From: Massilia atriviolacea
GTDB lineage: Bacteria; Pseudomonadota; Gammaproteobacteria; Burkholderiales; Burkholderiaceae_D
Length of the DNA: 64,000 nucleotides
Reading direction: 5' to 3'
NCBI RefSeq assembly: GCF_003953935.1
Contig: NZ_RXLQ01000007.1
Coordinates: forward strand, 1-64,000
Shown here in pieces: positions 1 to 8,525 of the stretch (positions within the stretch are counted from its first letter, which is position 1; each line of letters opens with the position of its first letter). Under the pieces are notes generated by a model, which worked only from the letters and a program-made list of their open reading frames with translations, made no database searches and was not told where the DNA came from. Position numbers and translations under genes: made by a program.

Positions 1-158
1 TGCAGCGTTTCGCGTTTCTCGTCAACCCCTTCTTTTTTACTACCGCCTCGTTCGAGACGCCCTTTACAAGCCGCCAACTACTTGATTTCGTTAACGTTTT
101 CTGCGGGGAGGCGAACTATAGCAAAGGGGCGGGATTTCCACAAGCCATCTTCGGCAAA

Positions 159-809
159 TTACCGGGGCTTGTAAGTGATCAGCGGCAGGGCCACGTCCGG
201 ATTATTGACAACATCATTGCCGCCACCCGACATATCGATGGTTGCCTTGTCGCACCATTTGATCTGGCCAGCATGGCTCTGGGCCAGCACCTCGGTCATG
301 GCTTCCTGAATCTTGGCCGCCACTTCATTTTGTAATGCCGTCCGCCTGGCGGGCGCCATATCCGCCATGGCGCGCCGCTGCTTCTCGATAAAACTGCCAT
401 TGCGCAGCGTCCAGCCATTGCCTGCGGTCACGAATCGCTTACTCTGGGGCAAAGCCTTGGTGCACACGGGCTCGAACTTGACAGCCACTTCCGACATGAG
501 CGACACCACCAGCACCGCATGCTGGAGCTCGGGCGACGGTATGCCGGCAGCCGAGATGCCGCTGCCCGGCCCATCAGCCGCGCCCGACTTCGACGGCGCT
601 GCGATCTTGGGCTGGGGCGGCACCGGGCCTTCGACCGCGCGCAGCACCGAGCCCTTCATCACACTGACCTTGAGCTTCTCGCCGTTTTGAGGGCGATCGG
701 AAAACGTGATCTTCCCATCCGGACCGACGGTCTTGTACATTTGCTGCGCGGATGCGGCGCAACAAACCAGGGCAGCGGCGATGACAAAAATGGGCGGTAA
801 TTTCTTCAT
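159..809 (-). CDS. Exported DUF4124-domain protein
   Basis: A 216-residue protein of unknown function. It opens with MKKLPP and a hydrophobic stretch ending in ASAQQ, a clear signal peptide. The mature N-terminus (YKTVGPDGKITFSDRP, about residues 25-40) matches the DUF4124 pattern seen in many exported betaproteobacterial proteins. The rest is low-complexity followed by a helical C-terminal part. An in-frame GTG lies 27 bases upstream (836), but the ATG at 809 starts directly at the basic n-region, so I chose it; neither start has a good Shine-Dalgarno. It stands alone, convergent with nothing, and divergent from the radical SAM gene. Confidence 0.85.
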   Translation of the reverse strand: MKKLPPIFVIAAALVCCAASAQQMYKTVGPDGKITFSDRPQNGEKLKVSVMKGSVLRAVEGPVPPQPKIAAPSKSGAADGPGSGISAAGIPSPELQHAVLVVSLMSEVAVKFEPVCTKALPQSKRFVTAGNGWTLRNGSFIEKQRRAMADMAPARRTALQNEVAAKIQEAMTEVLAQSHAGQIKWCDKATIDMSGGGNDVVNNPDVALPLITYKPR

Positions 810-1065
810 GTGACAAAAAGTGGCAGGACGCACCACGCGATGAGGTTCGATTCATATACTAACGTAGCATGCGCTCAGGAGATGTAAATATATTTCCCAT
901 ACGCACGTTCCTGAGCTAAAAACACAACAGCTTGCTCATCGCCCCTATCCGCATGCAAGATGTATGCCCGATTACTTTGCGCCATAGCAACATCCCGCTG
1001 CCGGCTGCCTGAGCGCCTGGGCTTCACGCAGGTAGAATGGCAGCTTTCTCCAACGCCGCCCTGCC

Positions 1066-2553
1066 ATGACCATCCTGCTCTCGACCCTGAACGCCCGCTA
1101 CGCCCATGCATCGCTGGGGCTGCGCTATCTGCTGGCAAACATGGGGCCCCTGCAAGAGCAGACCAGCCTGCACGAATTCGTGATCGGCGCCAAGACCACC
1201 GAAATCGTCGAACGCCTGCTGGCGCAGTCGCCGCGCATCATCGGCTTCGGCATCTATATATGGAACGTGGAAGAAAGCACCAGGGTCGTCGCCATGCTCA
1301 AGCGCGTCGCGCCGCAGGTGACCATCGTGCTGGGCGGGCCGGAAGTGTCGCACGAGCCGGGCGAGCAGGAGATCGTGCGGCTGGCGGACTACCTGGTGAC
1401 CGGCTGGGGCGACGTGACCTTCCCCAAGCTGTGCGGCGAGATCCTGCACGGCCCCAAGCCGCTGATGAAGGTCCACGCCGGCGTGCAGCCGCCGATGGCC
1501 GAGATCGCCATGCCCTACTCCCTCTACACGGATAACGATATCGCCAACCGCACCCTGTATGTGGAAGCCTCGCGCGGCTGCCCCTTCAAGTGCGAGTTCT
1601 GCCTGTCGGCGCTGGACAAGACGGCCTGGCCCTTCGGCCTCGACACCTTCCTGGGCGAGCTCGACACCCTGCACGCCCGCGGCGCGCGCCTGTTCAAGTT
1701 TGTCGACCGCACCTTCAACCTGAATATCAAGACCAGCCTGAAGATCATGCAGTTCTTCCTCGACAAACTCGCAGCGAACCCGGACGACCCGGTCTACGCC
1801 CACTTCGAGCTGGTGCCCGACCACCTGCCCGATGCGCTCAAGGACGGCATCCGCAAGTTCCCGCCCGGCGCGCTGCAGTTCGAAATCGGCATCCAGAGCT
1901 TCAACCCGGCGGTGCAGGCGCTGGTCAGCCGGCGCCAGGACAATGCCAAGGCCGCCGAGAATATCCGCTGGCTGTGCGAAGAATCGCACGCCCACCTGCA
2001 CGTCGACCTGATCGCCGGCCTGCCGGGCGAAGACATCGACAGCTTCGCGCGCGGCTTCGACCAGCTGGTCTCGCTCAAGCCGCACGAAATCCAGTTCGGC
2101 ATCCTCAAGCGCCTGCGCGGCACCCCGATCATCCGCCACACCGAAGAACACGGCCTGGTGTTCGATCCCTACCCGCCTTACACCATCCTGGCCACCAAGC
2201 TGATCGACTTCCAGACCATGCAGCGCCTGGTGCGCTTTGCGCGCTACTGGGACCTGGTGGCCAACTCGGGCCGCTTCGCCAACACCCTGGCGCAGTTGCT
2301 GGGCGAGTCGCCGTTCGCCAATTTCATGGCCTTCTCGGACTGGATCTACGCCAGGACCGACGCCACCCACCGCATCGCGCTCGAGCGCCTGGCCAAGCTG
2401 GTCGCGCAATGGCTGGAGACGCGCGGCATGCAGCGCAGCGACGCCGAAGCGCTGGTCGGCAGCGATTACGCCGGCCGCGTCGACGCCCCGGCCGAAAAAG
2501 CCAGGCCGGCGGCCAGCGTGCCGCAGCGCCAGGCGCGCCACCTGGCCGCTTAA
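1066..2553 (+). CDS. B12-binding domain / radical SAM protein, DUF4080 family
   Basis: A 495-residue cytosolic protein. The N-terminal part (about 1-140) looks like a cobalamin-binding Rossmann domain, with repeated IIGFGIYIW and VLGGPEVS strands. The radical SAM core follows, with the cluster motif CPFKCEFC (C172, C176, C179; C-x3-C-x2-C). The C-terminal part fits DUF4080. Family members are predicted to use S-adenosylmethionine, a [4Fe-4S] cluster and cobalamin, but the substrate is not known. It is followed at 106 bases by the MCE transporter operon, with no sign of shared function. A possible -10 (TAGAAT, near 1032) lies upstream. Confidence 0.9.
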   Translation: MTILLSTLNARYAHASLGLRYLLANMGPLQEQTSLHEFVIGAKTTEIVERLLAQSPRIIGFGIYIWNVEESTRVVAMLKRVAPQVTIVLGGPEVSHEPGEQEIVRLADYLVTGWGDVTFPKLCGEILHGPKPLMKVHAGVQPPMAEIAMPYSLYTDNDIANRTLYVEASRGCPFKCEFCLSALDKTAWPFGLDTFLGELDTLHARGARLFKFVDRTFNLNIKTSLKIMQFFLDKLAANPDDPVYAHFELVPDHLPDALKDGIRKFPPGALQFEIGIQSFNPAVQALVSRRQDNAKAAENIRWLCEESHAHLHVDLIAGLPGEDIDSFARGFDQLVSLKPHEIQFGILKRLRGTPIIRHTEEHGLVFDPYPPYTILATKLIDFQTMQRLVRFARYWDLVANSGRFANTLAQLLGESPFANFMAFSDWIYARTDATHRIALERLAKLVAQWLETRGMQRSDAEALVGSDYAGRVDAPAEKARPAASVPQRQARHLAA

Positions 2554-2658
2554 GCGGCGTGCATACAGCGGCCCGGCCACGGTGCGCTGCCGCACCCTGC
2601 GCCGACCCGCGCACGAACTCCTATAGCGGCCGCGGCGATTCTCTTTTACACTGGCGCA

Positions 2659-3792
2659 ATGCAGATTGAAAATGCGCCAACTTTAACCCTCCAACCGCCT
2701 GATGCAGGCTCGCCCCAATCGGTCGTCGCCAACGGGATCTGGCAGGTCCACGCGCTGGCCCAGTGCGGCGCGATCAAGACCATCAACGCCACCCTGGCCT
2801 CGCTCAAGGACAAACCGGAGCTGGTGTGGGACCTGAGCCAGATCGTCCGCCTCGACCACATCGGGGCCCAGATGTTCTGGAACGCCTGGGGCAAGAAGCG
2901 CCCCGCCCAGCTGCAACTGGCCGAAAAACAGGAAGAACTGTTCAATCGCATCGAAGAAGCCGGCAAGCTGCAGCTGCCGCGCCCGCGCGCCAGCCGCTTC
3001 AACTGGGTCATGACGCTCGGCAGCGGCATGCTCCACTTCTTCGAGCACGCGCAAGGCTTCATCCGCCTGATCGGCCAGGTGGTGCAGGATATCGGGCGCT
3101 TCATCCGCCATCCGATGACCGGGCCGTGGCGCGAGGTGTCGGCGAATATTTTCCACTCCGGCTTCCAGGCGCTCGGCATCACCGCGCTGGTCGGTTTCCT
3201 GATCGGGGTGGTGCTGTCCTACCTGTCGGCCCAGCAGCTGCGCATGTTCGGCGGCGATATGTACCTGGTCAACATCCTCGGCATGAGCGTGATCCGCGAA
3301 CTCGGACCGCTGCTGGCGGCGATCCTGGTGGCGGGCCGCTCCGGCTCCTCGATCACCGCGCAGCTCGGGGTGATGCGGGTGACCGAGGAACTCGACGCCA
3401 TGCTGGTCATGGGCATCTCGCACGGCTACCGCCTGATCATGCCGAAAGTGGTCGCGCTGGCGATCTCGATGCCGCTGCTGGTGGTGTGGACCGACGCCAT
3501 GGCCCTGATCGGCGGCATGGTCTCGGCCAAGGTCGAACTGAACCTGTCGGCGCGCTACTTCCTGCAAAAGCTGCCGGACGCGGTGCCGCTGTCGAACTAT
3601 GTCATCGGCCTGCTCAAGGGGACCACGTTCGGCATGCTGATCGCGCTGGTATCCTGCCACTTCGGCCTGCGCATCAAGCCGAATACCGAAAGCCTCGGGC
3701 GCGGCACCACCACCTCGGTCGTCACCGCGATCACGGTGGTGATCCTGGCCGACGCGGTCTTTGCCATCATCTTCAGCGGAGTCGGTTTCTGA
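2659..3792 (+). CDS. MlaE-type ABC transporter permease with N-terminal STAS domain
   Basis: A 377-residue inner-membrane permease of an MCE phospholipid transport system. Roughly residues 15-105 form a STAS-like domain, which in the E. coli Mla system is the separate protein MlaB. The rest is a MlaE permease with several hydrophobic helices and the typical segment around VIRELGPLLAAILVAGRSGS. The stop codon overlaps the next ATG by one base (TGATG), so the permease and ATPase are translationally coupled. Order and content match the four-gene MCE operons common in Betaproteobacteria. I do not assign mla names because this may be a paralogue of the true Mla system. Confidence 0.92.
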   Translation: MQIENAPTLTLQPPDAGSPQSVVANGIWQVHALAQCGAIKTINATLASLKDKPELVWDLSQIVRLDHIGAQMFWNAWGKKRPAQLQLAEKQEELFNRIEEAGKLQLPRPRASRFNWVMTLGSGMLHFFEHAQGFIRLIGQVVQDIGRFIRHPMTGPWREVSANIFHSGFQALGITALVGFLIGVVLSYLSAQQLRMFGGDMYLVNILGMSVIRELGPLLAAILVAGRSGSSITAQLGVMRVTEELDAMLVMGISHGYRLIMPKVVALAISMPLLVVWTDAMALIGGMVSAKVELNLSARYFLQKLPDAVPLSNYVIGLLKGTTFGMLIALVSCHFGLRIKPNTESLGRGTTTSVVTAITVVILADAVFAIIFSGVGF

Positions 3793-4664
3793 TGGACGAA
3801 CAGAAGACAGAAGCGCACGACGCGGAACCCAAGCGCCAGCGCCTGAACATGCGGCCCGACGAAGATGTCGGCCCGCCGGTGGTCCAGATCACCAAGCTGT
3901 GGACCAAATTCGGACGCACCGTGGTGCACCAGGACCTGAGCCTGGATATTTACCAGGGCGAGATCCTGTCGATCGTGGGCGGCTCGGGCACCGGCAAGAC
4001 CGTGCTGCTGCGCCAGATGCTGGGCCTGGAGACGCCCGCCAAAGGCTGCGTGCGCGTGTTCGGCGAAGACATCAGCGAGGCCGACGCCGAACAGCTGCAA
4101 CGCATGCGCAACCACTGGGGCATGCTGTTCCAGCAGGGCGCGCTGTACTCGGCGCTGACCGTGTTCGACAACATCGCCCAGCCGCTGCGCGAACTGCGCG
4201 CCCTGCCCGAGGACGTGATCCGCGACGCCGTGCTGCTGAAAATGAACATGGTCGGGCTGGGCATCGAGCACGCCATGAAAATGCCGTCCGATCTGTCGGG
4301 CGGCATGATCAAGCGGGCCTCGCTGGCGCGCGCGCTGGCGCTCGAGCCGCAACTGCTGTTCCTCGACGAACCGACGGCCGGCCTCGACCCCGACCTGTCG
4401 GACGCCTTCGTGGCCCTGATCCAATCGCTGCACCGCGAACTGGGCCTGACCGTGGTCATGGTCACGCACGACCTGGACACCCTGTTCGCGCTGTCGACCC
4501 GGATCGCGGTGCTGGCCGAAAAACACGTGATCGCGATCGGACCGACGCGCGACTTGCTGAAAGTGGACCATCCCTTCATCAAACAATTCTTCCTGGGTGC
4601 GCGCGGCCAGCGCGCCCTCGAAGTGCTCGACGAATACGACGCCGAGCACGCACCGGAGCACTAG
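3792..4664 (+). CDS. MlaF-type ABC transporter ATP-binding protein
   Basis: A 290-residue ATPase that powers the MCE transporter. Walker A is GGSGTGKT, the signature is LSGGMIKRASLARAL, Walker B is LLFLDEPTAGLDPD, and the switch histidine is in VTHDLD. The N-terminal 30 residues are charged and probably disordered, which is longer than E. coli MlaF. I take the ATG at 3792 that overlaps the permease stop; the open frame extends much further upstream, but only as read-through inside the permease gene. Three bases separate its stop from the next start. Confidence 0.93.
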   Translation: MDEQKTEAHDAEPKRQRLNMRPDEDVGPPVVQITKLWTKFGRTVVHQDLSLDIYQGEILSIVGGSGTGKTVLLRQMLGLETPAKGCVRVFGEDISEADAEQLQRMRNHWGMLFQQGALYSALTVFDNIAQPLRELRALPEDVIRDAVLLKMNMVGLGIEHAMKMPSDLSGGMIKRASLARALALEPQLLFLDEPTAGLDPDLSDAFVALIQSLHRELGLTVVMVTHDLDTLFALSTRIAVLAEKHVIAIGPTRDLLKVDHPFIKQFFLGARGQRALEVLDEYDAEHAPEH

Positions 4665-4667
4665 CAT

Positions 4668-5627
4668 ATGGAAAACAGATCGCACGCCCTGATGACAGGT
4701 TTCTTCACGATTGCCCTGCTGGTGGCCACGGTCCTGGCGGGCATCTGGTTCAACCGCGACCGGGTCGAGCGCGTGCCCTACCAGATCGCCACCATCCAGT
4801 CGATTCCCGGCCTGAACCCGCAGGCGGCGGTGCGCTACCGCGGGCTGGAAGTGGGCAAGGTCGACGCCATCAGCTTCGACACCAATACCCCCGGCCAGAT
4901 CCTGATCCACCTGGCGGTCGACGCCGAAGCGCCCATCACCAGCAGCACCTTCGCCACCCTCGGCTACCAGGGCGTGACGGGGATCGCCTTCATCCAGCTC
5001 GACGACGACAAGACCGGCTCGCCCCTGATGGCCAGCAGCGAAGAGAAACTGGCGCGTATCCCGCTGCGTCCGGGCCTGCTCGACCAGCTCGAAAAACGCG
5101 GCCTGGTCATCCTCGACAAGGCCGAAGAACTGGCGACCCGCCTGGACGCCATGGCCGCGCCGGAAAACCAGAAGATCATCCTGGACGCCTTTGCCAATGT
5201 GAGCAAGGCGGCCATCGCCTACGGCGAGATCCCGGCCAAGCTGGAACCGACCCTGGCGCGCCTGCCGCAGCTGACCGCCAAGGCGGAACAGAGCTTCGCC
5301 GCCTTCGACACCTTCAGCAACAACGCCAGCACCATGACGCGCAGCTACACCAAGCTGGCCGAGGACCTGCAGGCGCCCGACGGCGCCATTGCGCGCCTGA
5401 ACAGCACCGTGGACCGGGTCGGCGGCTCGCTCGAAGCGGTCACCACCGATCTCGAAATGCAAACCCTGCCCCACTTCGTGGCCATGACCGACGAAGCGCG
5501 CACCTCGCTGCGCGCGGTACGGCGTACCATGAATTCGCTCAACGACCGTCCGCAAAGCCTGCTGTTCGGCGCCGCGCCCCCGACCCCGGGGCCGGGCGAG
5601 CCAGGATTTACCGCACCGACCAAATGA
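4668..5627 (+). CDS. MlaD-family MCE-domain protein
   Basis: A 319-residue periplasmic lipid-binding subunit. There is one N-terminal anchor helix (about residues 10-28), then a single MCE domain (about 38-120, with GLNPQAAVRYRGLEVGKV), then a long helical tail suited to hexamer formation and trans-periplasmic contact. MCE proteins carry phospholipid between inner and outer membranes together with the permease and ATPase encoded just upstream. The ATG at 4668 follows the ATPase stop by three bases, with GGAG about 11 bases upstream. Confidence 0.92.
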   Translation: MENRSHALMTGFFTIALLVATVLAGIWFNRDRVERVPYQIATIQSIPGLNPQAAVRYRGLEVGKVDAISFDTNTPGQILIHLAVDAEAPITSSTFATLGYQGVTGIAFIQLDDDKTGSPLMASSEEKLARIPLRPGLLDQLEKRGLVILDKAEELATRLDAMAAPENQKIILDAFANVSKAAIAYGEIPAKLEPTLARLPQLTAKAEQSFAAFDTFSNNASTMTRSYTKLAEDLQAPDGAIARLNSTVDRVGGSLEAVTTDLEMQTLPHFVAMTDEARTSLRAVRRTMNSLNDRPQSLLFGAAPPTPGPGEPGFTAPTK

Positions 5628-5635
5628 GGACCACC

Positions 5636-6271
5636 GTGAATCACACCCCGCGCCCATCCACCCCTGTCCGCCGGCTGCTGCTGGCCGCAAGCGCCGGCGC
5701 CGTCCTGCTGCTGGCCGGCTGCGCCAGCGACAAGCCGGCCCAGAACACCACCTTCGACTTCGGCCCGGCCGCCAACCCTGTGCAAAGCGCGCGCGCGCCG
5801 ATCGCCGCCGTCGTGGTGGGCGAGGTCACCGGCTCGGCGGCCCTCGACAGCGAGCGCATGTACTACCGCCTGAACTACAGCGACCCGCTGCAGGCGCGCG
5901 CCTACGCCAACAGCCGCTGGAGCGCGACGCCCTTGCAGATGGTGACCCAGCGCCTCAAGTCGCGCATCGCGCAGTCGGGCGCCAAGGTCCTCAGCGTGAG
6001 CGACGCCTCCGACGGCGTGCCGATCCTGCGCCTCGAAATCGACGACTTCAGCCACCACTTCGAGAGCCAGACCAGCAGCCACGGCCAGCTGGTGCTGCGC
6101 GCCTCGCTGTTCCAGGGGCATAAGCTGATCGACCAGAAAACCTTCGACCGCAAGACCCCCGCCACCAGCGCCGACGCCGGCGGCGGCGCGCGCGCGCTGG
6201 CCGGCGCCACCGACACGGTCGCCTCCGACGTCATCGCCTGGCTCGCCGCGCTGCCCCTCAAAAAAGAATGA
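5636..6271 (+). CDS. ABC-type transport auxiliary lipoprotein (PqiC/MCE-associated)
   Basis: A 211-residue lipoprotein ending the MCE operon. After a basic start it has a hydrophobic segment and the lipobox LLAGC, so the mature protein begins at Cys and is probably outer-membrane anchored. Members of this family partner MCE transporters at the outer membrane. Two starts compete: ATG 5624, which overlaps the MlaD stop (ATGA), and GTG 5636, which has GAGGA five bases upstream. I prefer the GTG because of that site. The stop overlaps the next ATG by four bases. Confidence 0.85.
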   Translation: MNHTPRPSTPVRRLLLAASAGAVLLLAGCASDKPAQNTTFDFGPAANPVQSARAPIAAVVVGEVTGSAALDSERMYYRLNYSDPLQARAYANSRWSATPLQMVTQRLKSRIAQSGAKVLSVSDASDGVPILRLEIDDFSHHFESQTSSHGQLVLRASLFQGHKLIDQKTFDRKTPATSADAGGGARALAGATDTVASDVIAWLAALPLKKE

Positions 6272-7464
6272 CCGCGCCGGACGCGCCCGCGCACGACACA
6301 CCGGCCAGGGCCGCCGCGCGCGGCTCGCCGGTGGCGCGCGCCTCGCTGCTGGCCTACATGCTGCTGATCGTCTACGCCAGCTGGTTTCCGTTTTCGGGCT
6401 GGCGCGGCAGCGGGCTGTCGCCCTTCATTTTCCTGACCCTGTCGATGCCGCGCTACTGGACCGGCTTCGACGTGATGGTCAACATCATCGGCTACATCCC
6501 GCTCGGCACCCTGCTGGTGCTGGCCCTGTACCCGCGCGTGCGCGGGGTGTGGGCGGTCCTGCTGGCCGCCGTGCTCGGGGTGCTGGTCTCGGGCACGATG
6601 GAAGCGGTGCAGACCTACCTGCCCAGCCGCGTGCCATCGAGCCTGGACTTCATCACCAACGCGGCCGGCGCGCTGGCGGGGGCGGTCATCGGCGCCCTGG
6701 GCGCCCGTTCCTTCCTCGACCAGAGCCGCCTGTACAAGCTGCGCCAGCGCTGGTTCGCGGCGCACGCCAGCCAGGGCCTGGTGCTGCTGGCCCTGTGGCC
6801 GCTGGCCCAGATCTACCCGCTCGGCTACATGTTCGGCCATGGCCAGCTGCTGCCGATCTTTTCGGAATGGCTGTCGGCCTGGCTCGACACCGACATCGAC
6901 CTGGTGACCATGCTGCGCCCCGGTGCGGCCATGAGCGTGGAGCAATACTGGCTGTCGGAAACCATCATCACCGCCTGCGGCATGACCGGCGCCGTCCTCA
7001 CCATGCTGTGCCTGCTGCGGCGCGGCGCCCCGCGCCTGCTGCTGATCGGCGCCATGCTCGGCGCGGCCCTGCTGACCAAGACCCTGGCCAGCTCCCTGCT
7101 GTTCCGGCCCGACAATGCGCTGGCCTGGATCACGCCCGGCGCCCAGGGCGGCTTTTTGATCGGCCTGATCATGCTGTCGGGCCTGGCGTTCGCGCCGGAA
7201 GCGACGCAGCGGCGCCTGGCGGTGCTCACCCTCGTGCTCAGCCTGCTGGTAGTAAACACGATCCCGGTCAACCCTTACTTTAGTGCCACGTTGCAAGGAT
7301 GGGTCCAAGGCAAGTTCCTGAACTTTAATGGCGCGGCGCAATTCCTGTCCCTGCTCTGGCCGTTTTTTGCGATCTGGTTCCTGCTGCTGCCCTCGCATAA
7401 ACTCAATCGGCGCGAAGAACGCGTATCATTGCGCCAGCCTTCACAGAAACAGGAACCACCATGA
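6268..7464 (+). CDS. VanZ-family membrane protein
   Basis: A 398-residue polytopic membrane protein. The N-terminal half carries the VanZ pattern (YASWFPFSGWR, then FDVMVNIIGYIPLGTLL and an FITNAAGALAG helix). Further hydrophobic helices follow to the C-terminus, more than in VanZ itself, which is about 160 residues. The function in Gram-negatives is unknown; teicoplanin resistance should not be inferred. Its ATG overlaps the upstream lipoprotein stop by four bases and its own stop overlaps the next gene by four, so it is coupled on both sides. Confidence 0.88.
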   Translation: MTAPDAPAHDTPARAAARGSPVARASLLAYMLLIVYASWFPFSGWRGSGLSPFIFLTLSMPRYWTGFDVMVNIIGYIPLGTLLVLALYPRVRGVWAVLLAAVLGVLVSGTMEAVQTYLPSRVPSSLDFITNAAGALAGAVIGALGARSFLDQSRLYKLRQRWFAAHASQGLVLLALWPLAQIYPLGYMFGHGQLLPIFSEWLSAWLDTDIDLVTMLRPGAAMSVEQYWLSETIITACGMTGAVLTMLCLLRRGAPRLLLIGAMLGAALLTKTLASSLLFRPDNALAWITPGAQGGFLIGLIMLSGLAFAPEATQRRLAVLTLVLSLLVVNTIPVNPYFSATLQGWVQGKFLNFNGAAQFLSLLWPFFAIWFLLLPSHKLNRREERVSLRQPSQKQEPP

Positions 7465-7778
7465 GCGATACCCCCTACTTCGAGCAGCACGTCTTTATCT
7501 GCATGAATGTGCGCGAGGATGGCCGCCAGTGCTGCGGCAAGCTCGGCGCGGAAGTTGCGCAAAAGCACGCCAAACGGCGCATGAAGGAACTCGGCCTGAA
7601 CGGGCACGGCAAGGTGCGCATCAACCAGGCCGGCTGCCTCGACCGTTGCGACGAAGGCCCGGTGCTGGTGGTCTATCCGCAAGGCACCTGGTACACCTAT
7701 GTCGACACCAGCGACATCGATGAAATCATCGACTCCCACCTGGTTGGCGGCAAGGTCGTCGACCGCCTGAAAATCTGA
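7461..7778 (+). CDS. Thioredoxin-like (2Fe-2S) ferredoxin-domain protein
   Basis: A 105-residue soluble protein. The four-cysteine pattern of thioredoxin-fold [2Fe-2S] ferredoxins is present: C14, C24/C25, then C59 and C63 in GCLDRC. Such small proteins resemble the NuoE C-terminal domain and are thought to act in electron transfer. It is coupled to the VanZ gene by an ATGA overlap, and a hydrolase gene follows after 26 bases. The adjacent cysteines at 24-25 leave open which one is the ligand. Confidence 0.9.
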   Translation: MSDTPYFEQHVFICMNVREDGRQCCGKLGAEVAQKHAKRRMKELGLNGHGKVRINQAGCLDRCDEGPVLVVYPQGTWYTYVDTSDIDEIIDSHLVGGKVVDRLKI

Positions 7779-7804
7779 CGCCTCCCACTTGATTCTTCCG
7801 CTAC

Positions 7805-8470
7805 ATGAACACTGCCACGCATAATCTGCTGAACAAGAACGCCGAAAAATTCACCCTGGCCGGCGGCGCCGGACCGATGGAATGCCTGCTCGACCTGCCC
7901 GCCGGCGCGCCGCGCGGCATCGCCCTGGTAGCCCATCCGCACCCGCTGTACGGCGGCACCATGGACAACAAAGTGGCCCAGACCCTGGCCCGCACCTTCG
8001 TCGCGCTCGGCTACGTGGTGGCGCGCTTTAACTTTCGCGGCGTGGGCGCCTCGGCCGGCGTGCACGACGACGGCATCGGCGAGACCGACGACATGGCCCT
8101 GATGCTGGCGCACATGCAGGCGCAGTATCCGGGCCTGCCGGTGGCGCTGTCGGGCTTCTCCTTCGGCACCTTCGTGCAAGCCCAGCTGCAGCAGCGCCTG
8201 ATCGCCGAAGGCCGGCCGGCCGAGCGCCTGGTGCTGGTCGGCACCGCCGCCGGCAAATGGCCGATGCCCGAGGTGCCGGCCGACACGATCCTGATCCACG
8301 GCGAAGTCGACGACACCATTACATTGACGCAAGTGCTGGACTGGGCGCGGCCGCAAGACATCCCGGTCATCGTCATTCCCGGCGCCGATCATTTCTTCCA
8401 CCGCAAGCTGGGCCACATCAAGACACTGGTGGTCCAACTGTGGCGGCGTGAGGGCGCAGCTGCGTTGTAG
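7805..8470 (+). CDS. Alpha/beta hydrolase of the dienelactone hydrolase-like family
   Basis: A 221-residue cytosolic hydrolase with a nucleophile elbow GFSFG (Ser nucleophile), an oxyanion-region motif VAHPHPLYGGTMDNK, a late Asp in HGEVDD and a His in PGADHFFHRK, completing a Ser-Asp-His triad. The pattern HPHPLYGGTMDN is typical of a widespread small hydrolase family with no fixed substrate. It probably belongs to the preceding operon, given the 26-base gap. Confidence 0.9.
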   Translation: MNTATHNLLNKNAEKFTLAGGAGPMECLLDLPAGAPRGIALVAHPHPLYGGTMDNKVAQTLARTFVALGYVVARFNFRGVGASAGVHDDGIGETDDMALMLAHMQAQYPGLPVALSGFSFGTFVQAQLQQRLIAEGRPAERLVLVGTAAGKWPMPEVPADTILIHGEVDDTITLTQVLDWARPQDIPVIVIPGADHFFHRKLGHIKTLVVQLWRREGAAAL

Positions 8471-8474
8471 CCAC

Positions 8475-8480
8475 TATAAT
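8475..8480 (+). promoter_or_regulatory. Candidate -10 element for the carboxypeptidase gene
   Basis: A perfect TATAAT lies 46 bases upstream of the carboxypeptidase ATG, just after the hydrolase stop. No good -35 hexamer is visible at the right spacing, so this is tentative. Confidence 0.35.
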
Positions 8481-8525
8481 TGGGCGCCCTTTTTTTCGCA
8501 CCACCTTTATTGAGTACACCTTCCC

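Noticed and set aside
1-158. 3' end of a further gene at the left edge
   Set aside because: No frame on either strand shows coding character across these bases, so I left the region unassigned.
1024-2595. Very long open frame on the minus strand opposite the radical SAM gene
   Set aside because: High-G+C coding DNA often leaves the antisense frame open. It has no start context, domain or normal amino-acid composition. The same holds for long antisense frames opposite the MCE operon, the Hsp70 genes, gyrB and the histidine kinase.
2763-3791. Extension of the MCE ATPase frame 343 codons upstream
   Set aside because: It runs in the wrong phase through the permease gene and reads as Arg/Pro-rich nonsense. 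The ATPase starts at the coupled ATG 3792.
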